Positions 24,489 through 36,283 of a DNA stretch of 64,000 bases are shown here, in pieces. The notes under the pieces are model-generated. The model did no database searches. It was not told where the DNA came from and saw only the letters and a program-made list of their open reading frames with translations. A program made the position numbers and the translations under genes. Positions within the stretch are counted from its first letter, which is position 1, and each line of letters opens with the position of its first letter. Source of the DNA: Strigamia acuminata. Its lineage: Eukaryota; Arthropoda; Chilopoda; Geophilomorpha; Linotaeniidae. The stretch lies in assembly GCA_949358305.1 (NCBI GenBank), contig OX442317.1, positions 7,382,186 through 7,446,185 of the forward strand. Direction: 5' to 3'.

Positions 24489-25162
24489 AAAAAAATGATC
24501 TTTTTTGTAATTTTAACAGGAATTTTGAAAATATAAGCAAATTTCGCCTGTGATGCGATAAATATGAGTTTATCCTCGATCTGAACCAAAAACCTTCTAA
24601 AATTACTTGTACTCAGCTCACAGCTGGCACGCCAATCTACACAACTTGAATCATGATAAAAGGGATAGCGAAACACTTCTGCTTTGCTGTTATTTTTCTG
24701 TGTGTATCCTTCAGAAACATGAATTTTAGACGCATAATTTAATCAATATATTGCCTTTCCAAGACTCGGATTACTTATTGTGTGTGAGAAAATCTGCTGA
24801 AATTACACTGGAAAGTTATCGACGAAGTAAAAAGTTGGCAGAAATAGAATCAAGAATATATTCTTGGTAGAATTGGATAAAAAAAAGGTCACCAGGAAAT
24901 TTATAGAAGTGAAGGAACAGTCATCGAAATTATTTGGTGACCTCGACCGCGACATTGCTTCTCCTCGCGGTTTCTGCACCTCGAGACCTTCTATGACAAA
25001 GATGGCAATCAGGGTCGTAGTAAAGTTTGCAAACTTAATGAACCGCCAGGTCCTCGTATTGCAAATATAATATGCAATAAGTAAAGAAACCCGTCTCCTG
25101 TTTCGCCCACACAGAGTAAAATTACCTGATTATATTTGATCTTCATGTCTAATTCATGTTTG
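24489..25162. other. Non-coding stretch with small GC-rich pocket
   Basis: A GC-rich pocket at about 24,940-25,050 is open on both strands. On - it offers ATG TCG CGG with a serine/arginine-rich start. Neither strand gives a convincing exon. Confidence 0.35.
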
Positions 25163-25675
25163 TATACGGACAAAAAAAACTTCCCTTTTGTTTAGCTGTT
25201 TTAAGTTTATCTATCATTTTTTGCCCGGTCTATCTTTTAATACTGTTGTTGGGTAAGACGAGAGACCGAGTCAAGATTGATGTCATTAAATCTCGGTGGA
25301 TTTTTATGTCACCTGGTGTGGAAACTGGTGGTTTCCAAAAGGAACCATTTTAGTTATGTATCTTACCACTGTGGTGCGGGAGTAAACTTATCCGTGACCC
25401 ACGTTAATCCTTTCCGAGAAATAAGGGGTTTTAATCTCCTTTCTATTGTAATTCAACACAGTGAATAAAAAATTCAGTTATACTTTGTAAATGTAACCAA
25501 CACATCGTGTGCTTTTTGTGTCTGCAACAATTTCGAACTAAATCCGACTCCATCCGTCCTTCAAGATAAGTTTTGAGAACATTTCGATTTATTTAAGTTA
25601 CGTGAGTAACTATACCTGGTAGATAAACTCAAAACAGCTAAACTGAAAGGAAGTTTTTTTTTGTCCACGACTGTA
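25163..25675. mobile_element. Tc1-like non-autonomous element with 46-bp TIR
   Basis: The left arm, from GGACAAAAAAAACTTCCC to TTTAGCTGTTTTAAGTTTAT, is mirrored at the right by a segment ending GTTTTTTTTTGTCCACGACT, with more than 80 percent identity by eye over about 46 bp. The right terminus, read inwards, is TACAGTCGTGGACAAAA, close to the known Tc1 family terminus, with TA at the end. The left terminus seems to have lost a few bases. No transposase is present. Confidence 0.65.
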
Positions 25676-26600
25676 CATTGATCAAAACAAATTTCTAATT
25701 ACGAGTAGAATTATGGGGACATACGGTATCACAAGTTGAAATATTTTTTTAATGTCTCGGAATTTGATTCACATTTTGCAATAAAACTTCAACTCTCAAT
25801 GTCCTCAGTTAGCTAAATTGCTTTTGGCCCACTGTTGTCAGTTCTTAATAGTCTCATATAGCTGACTTTATTGTAATGAATGGCCCCATATATCGCTGCC
25901 TTAATCGGTCCGCTTAAAAAATTGCTGCCGAGCTTGGATGAACAAGCAAGATATTTTGAAAGCATATAGGAATAACTTCACACGTCACTGATTGTATCGT
26001 GGCATCTTATCAGCTTGTATTATTTATGAGTTTTATTTTCATTTAGAAATGATGACAGCTGACATGAAATATTAAATGGTTTTGGAAAAATGGATTTTTC
26101 TTTAGTTCTTATATTCTTATTTTTAATTTATTTGTTTTATTTATTTTTAATTTTTTTGTTTATTGTAGAGTTAAAAACGAGCGATGCAGTATGCGTTTTC
26201 TGACTGCAGGGAATTTAGTGTAGCAAAGATTCAAGTGCCCATAGGTTCTTATCTTTACTTTTCCATGAGTCGCTCGTTTTCCTGGCCTGTTTATTTAATA
26301 AATTAACTCCCGGAGGAGAACTTTGGGAATTTCCTGCAGCAATAATGACGAGAGTATATATCCTGTGCTTGTGAAGCTTGTGTATGATTTTACCAGTCTC
26401 TCTTCTCTTATATTTGCTTAGTATTGATCTTGGAAGAGAATTTTTCAGTATGAGGGTATATGATTGTCTTTTTTTTCTTCTTTCTTATTTTCGTCTTGTT
26501 CTTGTTCATTTTTCTAATGCTGGTTTTATCTTATTACATCAAAGTTTCAACTTGTGTTTGTTTTTTGCATTTTACATAAATTTAATTTATTGAACTAAAA
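25676..26600. other. Non-coding stretch
   Basis: Nothing identified beyond AT-rich and pyrimidine-rich sequence. The open frame at 26,378-26,593 is hydrophobic and T-rich, typical of chance translation. Confidence 0.5.
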
Positions 26601-26738
26601 GTTAGCGTTAAAAAAAATTCGAATAAGTTGATTACCATATAATATGTAGTAATTTAATTTGTAAATTCAATATCTTGTGTATTACAAGTCGATTCGCCAC
26701 CCAGAACGTATTTGATTTATTCGAATTTTTACTGAGTG
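26601..26738. mobile_element. Small MITE-like inverted repeat
   Basis: AAAAAAATTCGAATAAGTTG near the left end and TTTATTCGAATTTTTACTGA near the right are inverted copies bounding about 140 bp. No coding capacity. The superfamily is unclear. Confidence 0.45.
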
Positions 26739-26794
26739 TAGTTTCAAAACTAATTATAATTTTCTTTGATCATATTTACAATTAATGGTGACTT

Positions 26795-27203
26795 AAGGTG
26801 GAAAAACAAGGGAGTGGGTAAAATTCCAAAGCTTGCTGGTACAAGTTTAAAGAGGGAGTTATTTACAAGCTCACTTGACCCGCTTTTGGCTTACCAGCTT
26901 AACTGGCAAACTCAAGCTAGGTAGGTAGCTAGCTGGCTGCCAGAAATTTCTGCTAAAATCTCCTCCAAGAATTTTCTCACGATTCTGATTGGCTGTCAAA
27001 GTCACATGACCAAAACACCAGCAAGATTGAAGCTGGTAAATCAAACTCAGTTTGATCGGAGCGTGTGATTACAAGCTCGCGTCAAAACAAAGGTTTGAAT
27101 AAAAAGCGCAAGCTTGTGTTTGCTCAAGTGGGCGAGTTTTTAGCCGCTTTTTCAAGTAAAAGCAAGCTTTTAAATTTTACCCGCTTCCTTGTGTTTCCAT
27201 CTT
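26795..27203. mobile_element. MITE-like element with about 40-bp TIR
   Basis: The left end (AAGGTGGAAAAACAAGGGAG, then TGGGTAAAATT and AAAGCTTGCT) is mirrored by the right end (AGCAAGCTTTTAAATTTTAC, then CCGCTTCCTTGTGTTTCCAT). The terminal inverted repeat is about 40 bp with a few mismatches, and total length is about 410 bp. The interior has a GCTAGGTAGGTAGCTAGC cluster and no coding frame. Confidence 0.7.
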
Positions 27204-28054
27204 TGGAAGGGTGGTTATGTCCTTTAACTGGGTTTCCAATTTGAGCACTTTCTCCAGTTGTCGATTCAAATGCAAGGTTTGGTCCTTTAGATTGGAAAGT
27301 AGTTCCACCATACAGCAGTCTATAAAGACTTTATAAAGCCTTTAGGATCTTGCACTCGTTAAGTCACATACATACATAAATAAATAAATAAAATCTTGTT
27401 GGTATTGTAAATTTTGATTGCAAATTTTTACACAGAACTTGGGAGTAATGTGTCACCCAAACGACGTTCTATTGACAGCATCTTTTATCGACAAACACAT
27501 TTGTCGATAAGAAGAAAAAAAATTCTAAAATTTTATTTTTAATATTGTTTTTAACTTTCATTGGCGTAGCTAAGCAACAAAAGTTATTGCCGTCTGGTGG
27601 AAGGAATAGGGCTGTTCTTTTGCCCTCTGAAACCACCGAAACCTTCAACCTCGTTGGCCCTGTGGTCTGTGGATGGCGTTTTGAAGAAGATGAGATTTAA
27701 AAGTGGCAGATTTGAGATATCGAGTACAGCCAGTAACCCAAGGCTCAAATATGAAGTATAGTATAACGACCAAAAAAGGAAAAAATACATCTAAGGAAAG
27801 TTAAACAAGTTGATGAACATTGTTATCATGTGCTAGTGTTTTTATATTTGATAGGCAAACATGTCAGTCGATTAAGCGAACCCAACAGCTAGAAAATTAT
27901 TGTTGGTTGATGTTGATAGTTCGATAAAACGTGTCGCGTCCTTTGTTGGTATTGTTTAATGACTGACAGAAGTTACGCTTACGTGGTTTTATCTTACCTG
28001 TAATCTTAATTTTACCCAAAATGAATACAAAATATATGTAAAGGAATAAGGTAA
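27204..28054. other. Non-coding stretch with a perfect hairpin
   Basis: TTATCGACAAA and TTTGTCGATAA at 27,485-27,510 form an 11-bp stem with a CACA loop. A short CATA/AATA tetranucleotide tract lies at about 27,367-27,392. Otherwise nothing is identified. Confidence 0.5.
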
Positions 28055-28060
28055 TTTATT
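28055..28060 (-). terminator. Possible polyadenylation signal AATAAA
   Basis: AATAAA on the - strand lies about 90 bases downstream of the TGA that ends the open segment at 28,148-28,534. This is a spacing typical of a 3' UTR. Confidence 0.35.
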
Positions 28061-28147
28061 CAGGGCTTTACGCATTACAATATATCATATATTTCTTCTA
28101 ATCTTCGACTTGGCTGAGTCGAACAATGGATCGTTCAAGATGGCGCC

Positions 28148-28534
28148 TCAAGTTCCGCGTGGTCGCAGGAACAATGGTGTCGTCTTGGTCTCCTGTTGCT
28201 CACTGACATCTTTTGCTGTTTCCACCAACAAAGGACGATAATGCCTGATTTCTGCCTTGGCAGTGTCGATATTTGAAAGCCCCTTCGGTGGGATGAACGG
28301 AGAAACGATCAAAACGGTCTTTTTTGTTCGACCGTTCAACGAGATTGAATGTGCGGACGGCTGATCAACTGGTGAAATTACAAAATTGGGATACAGTTCA
28401 GATAAATTGACAGCTGGATGTAAACCTGATTGGTAACTAGGCAATTCTGGTTTTTCCGATGACGTGGACGGAATTGCCAAATCCGGTTTGACATGACCAT
28501 GTCTCAGATTTGTCTGTCCGACGCGTTGGTATGC
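28148..28534 (-). CDS. Possible terminal exon, unrecognised protein
   Basis: A 128-codon open segment on the - strand sits in a GC-richer island. It starts after an in-frame TGA without a good ATG, so it would be the 3' part of a spliced gene. It reads RVGQTNLRHGHVKPDLAIPS near the start, then a proline- and serine-rich stretch including KPELPSYQSGLHPAVNLSEL, later KKTVLIVSPFIPPKGLSN, and ends LFLRPRGT before a TGA. An AATAAA follows about 90 bases on. The clean codon composition and 3' signal favour real coding. A domesticated or retroelement tail is an alternative. No family was recognised. Confidence 0.38.
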   Translation of the reverse strand, partial: AYQRVGQTNLRHGHVKPDLAIPSTSSEKPELPSYQSGLHPAVNLSELYPNFVISPVDQPSAHSISLNGRTKKTVLIVSPFIPPKGLSNIDTAKAEIRHYRPLLVETAKDVSEQQETKTTPLFLRPRGT

Positions 28535-29999
28535 TCAGGGAGCCTTCTATGCGTGCCTGTACTCTAGGGGTAATTTAATGTTGCAGATACGCCGACCCGG
28601 AATAGGATTTCTTACAGCGTTCGGACACAACAGGAGTGAAAGATAATCAGGGTGACTGTTCTTTTGGGTTAAATTCGTGATGTCTGTTCGCAGCTTTTGC
28701 TGGAATGGCCCGCTCGTAAATTTAGTGGGAAATAGCTTGGAAATAGCTATTTTAACGATGGGTTTTATGATGGCAGTTCAAGGTTTTGCTGGAATAATCT
28801 ACTCACAAAATAGTGAGAAATACAATTATACTTTACTCAACGGTCCTCTATCACTCCTAAGTTGCATTTGACGTTGGCCTGACGGTGAGGAATTTGCTGT
28901 GTCTTGTTGTATGTTGTTTGTAGTTCTGCCTTGAAAAGGGAAACCCTAAGCTTTTATGCATGAGAGTCATGTGACTGCCCAAGCCAATAGCAACTACAGC
29001 AACGGCACTCCTTTCCCGCCAGGACACACACCTGCTTGCAGGAGTGGGTTCTTGTTACTCAAAAGGGGTGTTGAGTAATTTCTTCTTGTGTTAATCCTGC
29101 TTTTTGAGGTTACCACAAACCAAATGTGATAAAAAGTGCCTTTGATGACACGAATCAAACCCAAACATAGATTATAGTCAGATTTTTTTCTCTCTCGTGA
29201 CATGTACAATCTGCCATTTGCAAATCAGTATCCATTACATTCTTACAAATGTGCTCCAGACGTGAATTCTAAATTCTAATAAATTGTTTGCTTGCTATTG
29301 GCACGCCATCAAATGATCGTAATGTCAAGTAAAGAAGGTTACAACAATCAGAAACCACTTCTTACACAATCCTGTAGTTTTTGATTGTGTTAATCTGCTG
29401 GAAAGTACTATTGGAAGGAATTAGCAAATTGTGAACACATTGGGAGGGCAGACAAATAGCGCAATCACTAAAACAAATTTAATTTCATGCGTTTTCTCCA
29501 GATGTAAGAAAAAATTTGCTAATTCGTTTTGCATATTTTGCTCAAGCAAACTGTTGCGATTTATTACGGATCGTGGAAACATCCATTTTATGCAATGTTT
29601 ACTTTTTCTCCACCCCTTGTTTTAATGATTTAATGTGTGGTTTGATCTTCCATTGCTAAGATTAGCAGGGAAGCAAAAAAAGAAATAAAAAATAGTAATT
29701 ACGAAAACAAAAAATTTATTTAGTGAAAAATATTCTTTACAACCTCGATCAACAACTTTACTAACCATGGATTATTTATGTTGGGTCATTAAAACCAGGG
29801 ACAATTTTTTTTCTCTTTTAATAACGCCTGTAATGTGTAATGAATGGAATCATTTCTCATTACATTTTTCTTTCTTGATATTTTTTATTATAATTATTTT
29901 TTCTCTCTCTTGAAAATACTAAATTAATTTTTTCTTTCTTTAGCTGGGTAATTATACGTGCTTGAGTGAGGAACTCGTGTAACGAGAATGAATCTGACA
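28535..29999. other. Mixed stretch, possible - strand promoter
   Basis: On the - strand, GCTATTGGCTTGG (CCAAT box, 28,984-28,988) and TGCATAAAAG (TATA-like, 28,951-28,960) stand upstream of the open segment at 28,148-28,534. A donor-like CT|GTAAGA is at about 28,616. No convincing start exon could be assembled. From 29,200 to 30,000 the sequence is AT-rich and unremarkable. Confidence 0.25.
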
Positions 30000-30330
30000 A
30001 AAGCAAAGGAAGCTCATTCGTTTTACCTACCAACACTTCTCTCCTTTATATAATCTTTTTTCTTGTTTCTTTTTTTCTTTTTTTTAATGTCGTTTAATGG
30101 AGTTTAGCTCATTCTCGACCCTATGTGTTGGCTTCTCTGGAGACCAATTTTCAAGCGACGGGATCTTCTATTTCGGCGAAAAAGGAACTGCTGGATTTAT
30201 TGGATGTCGAACTTCTTATGCATACGGCTTATACACAATCTCACGCTACAACTGGCAAGAAAAGATATTAGCAAAATTCAAACATTGCAACCGAGCCAGA
30301 CAGCCCGATCCAATATAGCGTACGATTAGA
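30000..30330. promoter_or_regulatory. Complex GC-balanced block, conserved-element-like
   Basis: This 330-bp block is more balanced than its T-rich flanks. Two overlapping + frames are open (30,097-30,318 and 30,123-30,329), which argues against either being obviously real. Words such as FYFGEKGTAGFIGCRTSYAY in the first frame look plausible but have no splice support. A conserved non-coding element or a single orphan exon are both possible. Confidence 0.25.
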
Positions 30331-33300
30331 TTAAACTGTCAATCTTTTTTTTTTATATTTATCTGAAACTGATGAAATATCTCGAGTCGTCACGGCATCT
30401 AATTCTATTGATTCACCAGTTTGCAATTTATTCTCTCTCTCTTTGCGAAAACAAATGAAAATACGGAATATTTCATCTCTTTTTTTTTTTATTTAAATTT
30501 TTAATTTGAATGAAATTAAACATTTAATATATAAAACTAATTCTAAAATTAATTTTATTTTTAGTACTTTTTTTTCTCCTTCGTATTTTATTCACAATCT
30601 CTGTGGAAATAAATGGGAGGCTTATTGGTTACTTGATCTGAATTTCTCGGTAGGGTTCTCAAAGCTTATAATTTGAGCTTTGCAGAGTGCTCAAACAAGC
30701 CTCATCAATCGTTAAATCAGGGAGAAAATGTGAACAATCCATCCGTCAATCTTTAGTTAATGTGTTTTTGAGGTAAGCTAGTTCTTTATAACTTTAAGGA
30801 GTATCAATAAAATGACAATTTGATGGGAGAGACTCGTTTTCGGAGAGTTAGCCCTTCGAAAAACTCGAAGCACGTGTAGGCCAGTTGACGAGTTGTGTAG
30901 CGCGTATTTAAATTCAAGTACCGGTAATTTCATTTTCAAAACGTCATAAATAGTAGGGCTTGAAAAACACCCGTTTGCTTGAATAACGGTTCGTGATAAT
31001 GACACTCGCTTTATGTAAAATTATGAGCGAGTTAACTGGAAGCAATCATCAACCTAATGAGGTGTTTTGGGTTGTGACTGGTGAATTAGTTAATTTTTTC
31101 ATGAGATAACATTGTTCGTTAAAGGTTTTAAAGCTTTCAAGTTGTTTTTAATTTTGTCTTTCACTGGACCGTGAAATTCGACCGAAATTTGAATACATTA
31201 ATATTATCTGTCGTTTGTTTTCATTCAAAACTCATTATCTCTAATATTTATCATAAAAATCAATTGAAAAAAATAAATTACGGCACGTATTTAGTGTTTA
31301 GCTATTCTTTTTCTATTTTTCTAAAAAAAATATATATTGGAGACTGATAAGTCAATTTCTTTATTTGTTGTACGTATTTTCTCGAGTTGTGTCCAATTTA
31401 ATTTTCCTTTTATTGTGATGTAAAAGAATGGTGTTAGCGATGTTGGGTTCTTTAATCCAGCAAATCAACAAACGCTTGTGCAGCCAATTTACCTCAGCAC
31501 ATATTAGATTGGCAACGACTTAGGACAGTTTTCTTTAGTTTGTCCACCGAAAGGAACGGTAGCAGGTACTAGGGGCAGTTTAAACAATATAAACCATCTG
31601 AAGGCAAAACAATAAAAAGTTCTAATCTAATTTACACAATAATCATTAAATCAGTGAACACATGGGGATGCGGTTTGAAATTGAATTAAAGCGCAGTGAA
31701 TTGAATAATTTGATCCCTTTTAGTACCCGCATTGGGGACAGTTGCCTATCAGAGATAAGTACCTTTTAATAAGGTTAGTCTACTTCTATTTGCCCCTATT
31801 CGGGATTAGATTTATCCAGTGATTTGGTCTCGCCCTTGCTTAACCTTAATAATTAATTAGGATTTAATTGTAAGAAGAGGCGCAAAAGAGGGAGAAATAA
31901 CATCGAACTTTTAAAGTTTTGTGTTTATCATCGCGGGGAATTAGGTTTCACTCACTTCACGACGTTTATTTGCTAAATGTGCGATTAAACACGGTTTTGC
32001 TTTAAGTTTTAATCATCCAAAAGTTCCGATTGCGTGAAACTTGATTCAACTATCCAAACAAATCGTATCTTCTGTTTTTATTTCAATTCATTTCGACTAT
32101 GTGTTTGTAACTTGATTAACAAATCTTTTTTTTCTTTCTTTTGTACTGGATGATTAAATCAACACAGACATGGCAGTAAAAAAATTATTATTTTTTTGTT
32201 TGGATAAGTCTAGAGTGGATAAAGATGGTGTTGGGGAAAGAAAAAAAAAGTCAATGGTTCGGTAGTGTGTTCTTCATCGTTACCACATTCTTTTAAACTA
32301 ACACTGATTTGGCACGTCTTTGTCTTAGTCTGTTGCGGTATTTGCAGAAGAAGTTGTTGGACAAAGTCGTTTGAGTGACCTTTAATGAGAATTACAGAAA
32401 GTGTATTTCGGTGGTGAAATAACACGGGAATGATGTTGCTTTTAGAGCCAAATTATGTTCAAATGTTTATGTTAATGTGTTTTGTTTATTTTGTATAAAC
32501 ATTTTCATTTCGAGTCGTGTATAGCAACTGTAACAGTACACGACTGGAGAGTTGAAGCCAGCTTAAATTTTGTTTTGATATGCAATACATATTTTGCTAA
32601 AGTGGGCAACTTTTTATTCAAAAATGTTGTTCTTGCTGCTTCATTGACATATTCATGGCTTATGCCCACTGCACATATAAACAATATGCAAATGACATTG
32701 ACTGCCTGTCGTAGAGTGAAACTGCTTGCCATGCCATTTAAAGGGAGGAAAAAAATGTATGTGTTTTATTTTATTTTTTTTAAATAAATAAAACTTAAAT
32801 TTTGTATTGCAGAATTGTAAAATTACAAATATCCAAAGGTGGTAAACATTTGTAAAATCTCCGTTTACTTGATGTTATTGGAAATGAAAGGAATTTTCCC
32901 AAAGAGGGTTTGTTGTTGGTGATAATATCGATTTATTCTTCGGCTTTGATGCACTTGGCTCCACCTCGAGCGATGAATTGTGTACGCAGTGGCAGTCAAG
33001 TGACAGAAAAACTCTTAGAAAAATCATGTGATGAGCTCCGACAACGTGACTGCAATGCCAAGTCGACTTTACGTTGTGTTTAATTATCAATTCAATTGCG
33101 TCGTCAAGGGAATAAATCGAAATGAGCGAGACAAAAATTTTACATCATCTGGAACCGACCGAGAATCATCAATAAATGTACTGCCTTTTCTTTTTCTTAT
33201 TTTTTTTTTTTTTGCTTTTTCTCTCAAGGAGGATTGAGGAATTTCATTATTTCCTTTGCTTTTAATATTCATTTTTTTAGATCTCAAAATCTAAGTACTG

Positions 33301-34049
33301 AAAGACGACACTCATTGTTTGTTTAATGCTTGGTCGGTTTTGCCGCGTGAGTTTTATTATTTTAGCGATTTATCAATTTTAGTTAATTTCTTTATGAAAT
33401 ATGTAAAGAAATAGAAATAGACGGTATTGAATAAGGATTTCTGTTTTCTTTGCAGTGCTTTTATGTTATTTCTTTTCTAGCTGAATAGGGTTTGCAGTGT
33501 GTCTGCCTGAGCTTGGAAATAGTTACCCGTGCCGACTATAGACGAGGCAAGCACCTCAGAGAGCAGGTCGTTGGCGAAATAGTGGCAAGGGAGAAATCTT
33601 CTCCGAAGTCATAAAAGGCGTTGGTATGGTACACACTTAAAATAAAAGCAAAGCAAAGAAGGAAAAGATCAATACTGCTCTGTTGAACTGTGGTAAGAAG
33701 AAATCAAGGTAGTAAAGGAGTGAAATAAGTGGGAACCCGTTGTTAAGGTGGAGAGTTTTATTTTGATTGTGAAACATTTTAGCCAGCTAGTTTGGGTAAG
33801 AATTATTATGCTATTTCGACTGATTTTATTCAGGCGCAGGTTTAATCAAACAGTTGGCATTGGTGATCGTCCAGTATACGACCAGAGTGCACTCACCAAA
33901 CAAAAATAATTTGAGCAATTTTAATTTTAAAATCGTCAAGTAACTCCAAAATTATTAGGGATATTTGATGCAGTTTCAATAGAAATTGCGTCAATTACGA
34001 TGGGGAAATCAAAACAATTTTGAGAGGCAAGTTGAGAAGTATCGTTTAC
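30331..34049. other. AT-rich non-coding stretch
   Basis: No gene is supported. There are several poly-T tracts and short chance frames on both strands (32,482-32,787, 32,875-33,287). Confidence 0.5.
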
Positions 34050-34531
34050 CATGTTTACATGTACTTGGTCACCTAGATAACTGAAAATCGAAATATTACT
34101 ATTTTGGAAAACTGATCGTGTAAACAAACCGGTTTTTTAGAAAAGACAGACTTATTCGAAAAACTAAATTCCAGTCGTGCGAGGTAGATTTTGGGCATTT
34201 TGCGCATTGCAAACTGCATGCGTAAAAGTGACCGTAATATTTCGTACCCCTTATTAAAAATGGCACCAATTATAAACTAAAATGATATATTCCTTTGTTT
34301 TATAACAAATTTTAATGCTTCTTGCTTTTGGCAGAAGTTCCATGAGCTAAATTTGATTTGTTTAGGGGCTGAAATAGATTGACAACCATTTTGTTGTTCC
34401 AGATAATCAAAATGCATTACGGGTAATTCACATACGACTTCAAGTTTACCAGAAAACTAACGGTTAACCGGACAAATAAAACCGGAAATTTCACTTATTT
34501 GGAAAACTGTTAGCATGCAAACGTAGTAATT
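34050..34531. mobile_element. Possible MITE with TTTACATG-type ends
   Basis: The left end ATGTTTACATGTACTTGG and right end GTTAGCATGCAAACGT are inverted versions of an ACGTTTACATGC-type terminus. GGAAAACTG recurs at about 34,107 and 34,501, and ACCGG words occur inside. A related terminus (GGTGCATGTAAACGTAGT) ends a segment in both arms of the central palindrome at about 43,998-44,015 and its mirror. Confidence 0.4.
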
Positions 34532-35340
34532 GAGTGTGACGTTGAATTTGCCTGCAGGACTAGATAGGCGTATTGCATCTGACCTGGCAAGTCGAGTGGG
34601 AAGTTGCAGTTCAAATTATTGCTGCATACGTGCCCCGTGGTACTAAATCAGAACTAATGAAGCTGCTGGAAACACAGATGTACCAGCTTGGCAAGATTCA
34701 ATTGCGAAAATTCCAAACTCACGGCTGCAGCGAGTCGTCTTTCTCTTTGCCTCTGTTTTTTTCGTTGCATTTATTACTTTGGCAACAAACCAAGTGAGAA
34801 AATTTGGATGCCTTGATGCATGTATTCAAGAGAGCGTGAAGATTTAATTATCACTTGTTCGGGCAAATTTTATCCAAATTGTGTAGGATTATTTGGTTCG
34901 GCCAGATAAAAGATGGAGAGGAAAATGCGCAGTTAATTTGCACTCGTGTATGTTTTGAATAGATACTCTTGTTGATACCGAATATAAAGTGGTCGATTTG
35001 AAATTATTTATTTGTGGCGTATCCACCGACCGTTTAAAATCCATTAGAGTGGTTTGCACCGAGGGCGTGGATAAATTTATCTCGACTGAAAGGCTACATT
35101 TTAGATTTGAGCGGATAAAAATAGATTTGTTATGCCGATAGCAATCAAATGGACCGATAAAGCTGTTTATTTGAGCTGAAATTTAAACGCCTCATTTTCA
35201 ATTCTGCCGCTTTTAGAAGAATATTTTCACTTTTAATTTAATAGCAACACTGTTTATCATCTGTCAAATTAAAACTGCCACGTTTTAGCCTGTCATTGAC
35301 CTGGCGCTTTAAATTTACATCTTCAGATTTATTGATTGTA
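34532..35340. promoter_or_regulatory. Block with clustered GATA-type words
   Basis: A complex, GC-balanced region. Between about 34,865 and 35,260 it has repeated GATAA/TTATC words: TTTTATCC, CAGATAAAAG, GGATAAATTTATCTCG, CGGATAAAAATAG, CGATAAAG and TTTATCATCTG. The ORF at 34,573-34,797 (+) has no splice or homology support. An enhancer-like role is inferred. Confidence 0.3.
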
Positions 35341-36002
35341 TAGTTGGGCACATTTTGGTTATGCTTTTCAGAGTGAAATTAGGAATTTTTTTTTTCGATC
35401 GGTTCTTGAGGTTTTCATCTTTATATGGCGAGGACCATATAATATTTTTTTATTTCTTTTTCTTTTTTGCTTTTGACGTCAAACAGAATCCTGCAAGTTT
35501 GTGTCAATGGTTCCCCAAAGAACTATAGCAGTTTATTCATTTTTTGTGTAAATTTTTAATATCCTACAAGTATGTCGAAAGTTGCCGCATCCAAGAATAG
35601 TCACTAGAATTCAATTAGATTAAAATTGAACCACTTAGTTTTAACAGAATATTTTATGTTCCACTCATGAAGTATGGAATTGCTTATGAAATTAACATGT
35701 GGTGGTTATAGTTTTACCATACAAGTTAGTTTAATAATAAAATGATTAAAATTACATCAAAGTTCATTACAGTTTTAAAGATGCATAATGAAAGTTAAAT
35801 ACAAGTTAACTTAAGTTTTCAATTAACTTCAGTATAAAGTATAAGAACGAGATAAAATCTAATTTAAAACATTTTACATGCTAACATTAGGCGGTAATTA
35901 ATGAATAGTTAATAAGTTATTTATTATTCAAGTTATATTTCTTTTTTTAGAGATCAATTAAGTCATAAAATAATTAAGAAAGGAAAGGTACCGTATATAA
36001 AA

Positions 36003-36283
36003 ATGGCTACTCCATCAGAAACAACAATTCACAAAGTTCTCCATAAGAATCTGAGGTTGCCGATTCCCTGGCCTCCTCATTCGCTAGACTTAACACCCCT
36101 GGACTTCTTCTTGCGGGGTTCTATGAAAGATATTGTGTAAGTAAGGGATATAAATGACCTTAAGCAATTAACTGCTGCCTGTGAGACACTCAATGAAGCT
36201 GTGTTAAGGAGGACATATGAACAGAAATTGAAAATCAGTTAGATTTGGTCCCTGATTCCGTGCAACGAATGGGGACCAAATAA
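36003..36283 (+). pseudogene. Mariner/Tc1-type transposase relic
   Basis: The frame from 36,003 carries a helix-turn-helix-like word TTIHKVLHKNLRL and then jumps directly to WPPHSLDLTPLDFFLRGSMK. The latter is the C-terminal catalytic motif of IS630/Tc1/mariner (DDE/D) transposases, with the third acidic residue in LTPLD. A TAA stops the frame at 36,138. The homologous reading resumes as DINDLKQLTAACETLNEAVL and then, after a frameshift near 36,220, as EIENQLDLVPDSVQRMGTK to a stop. The N-terminal fragment joined to the C-terminus implies a large internal deletion removing the first two catalytic acids. Clearly inactive. No flanking terminal repeats were identified. Confidence 0.8.
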
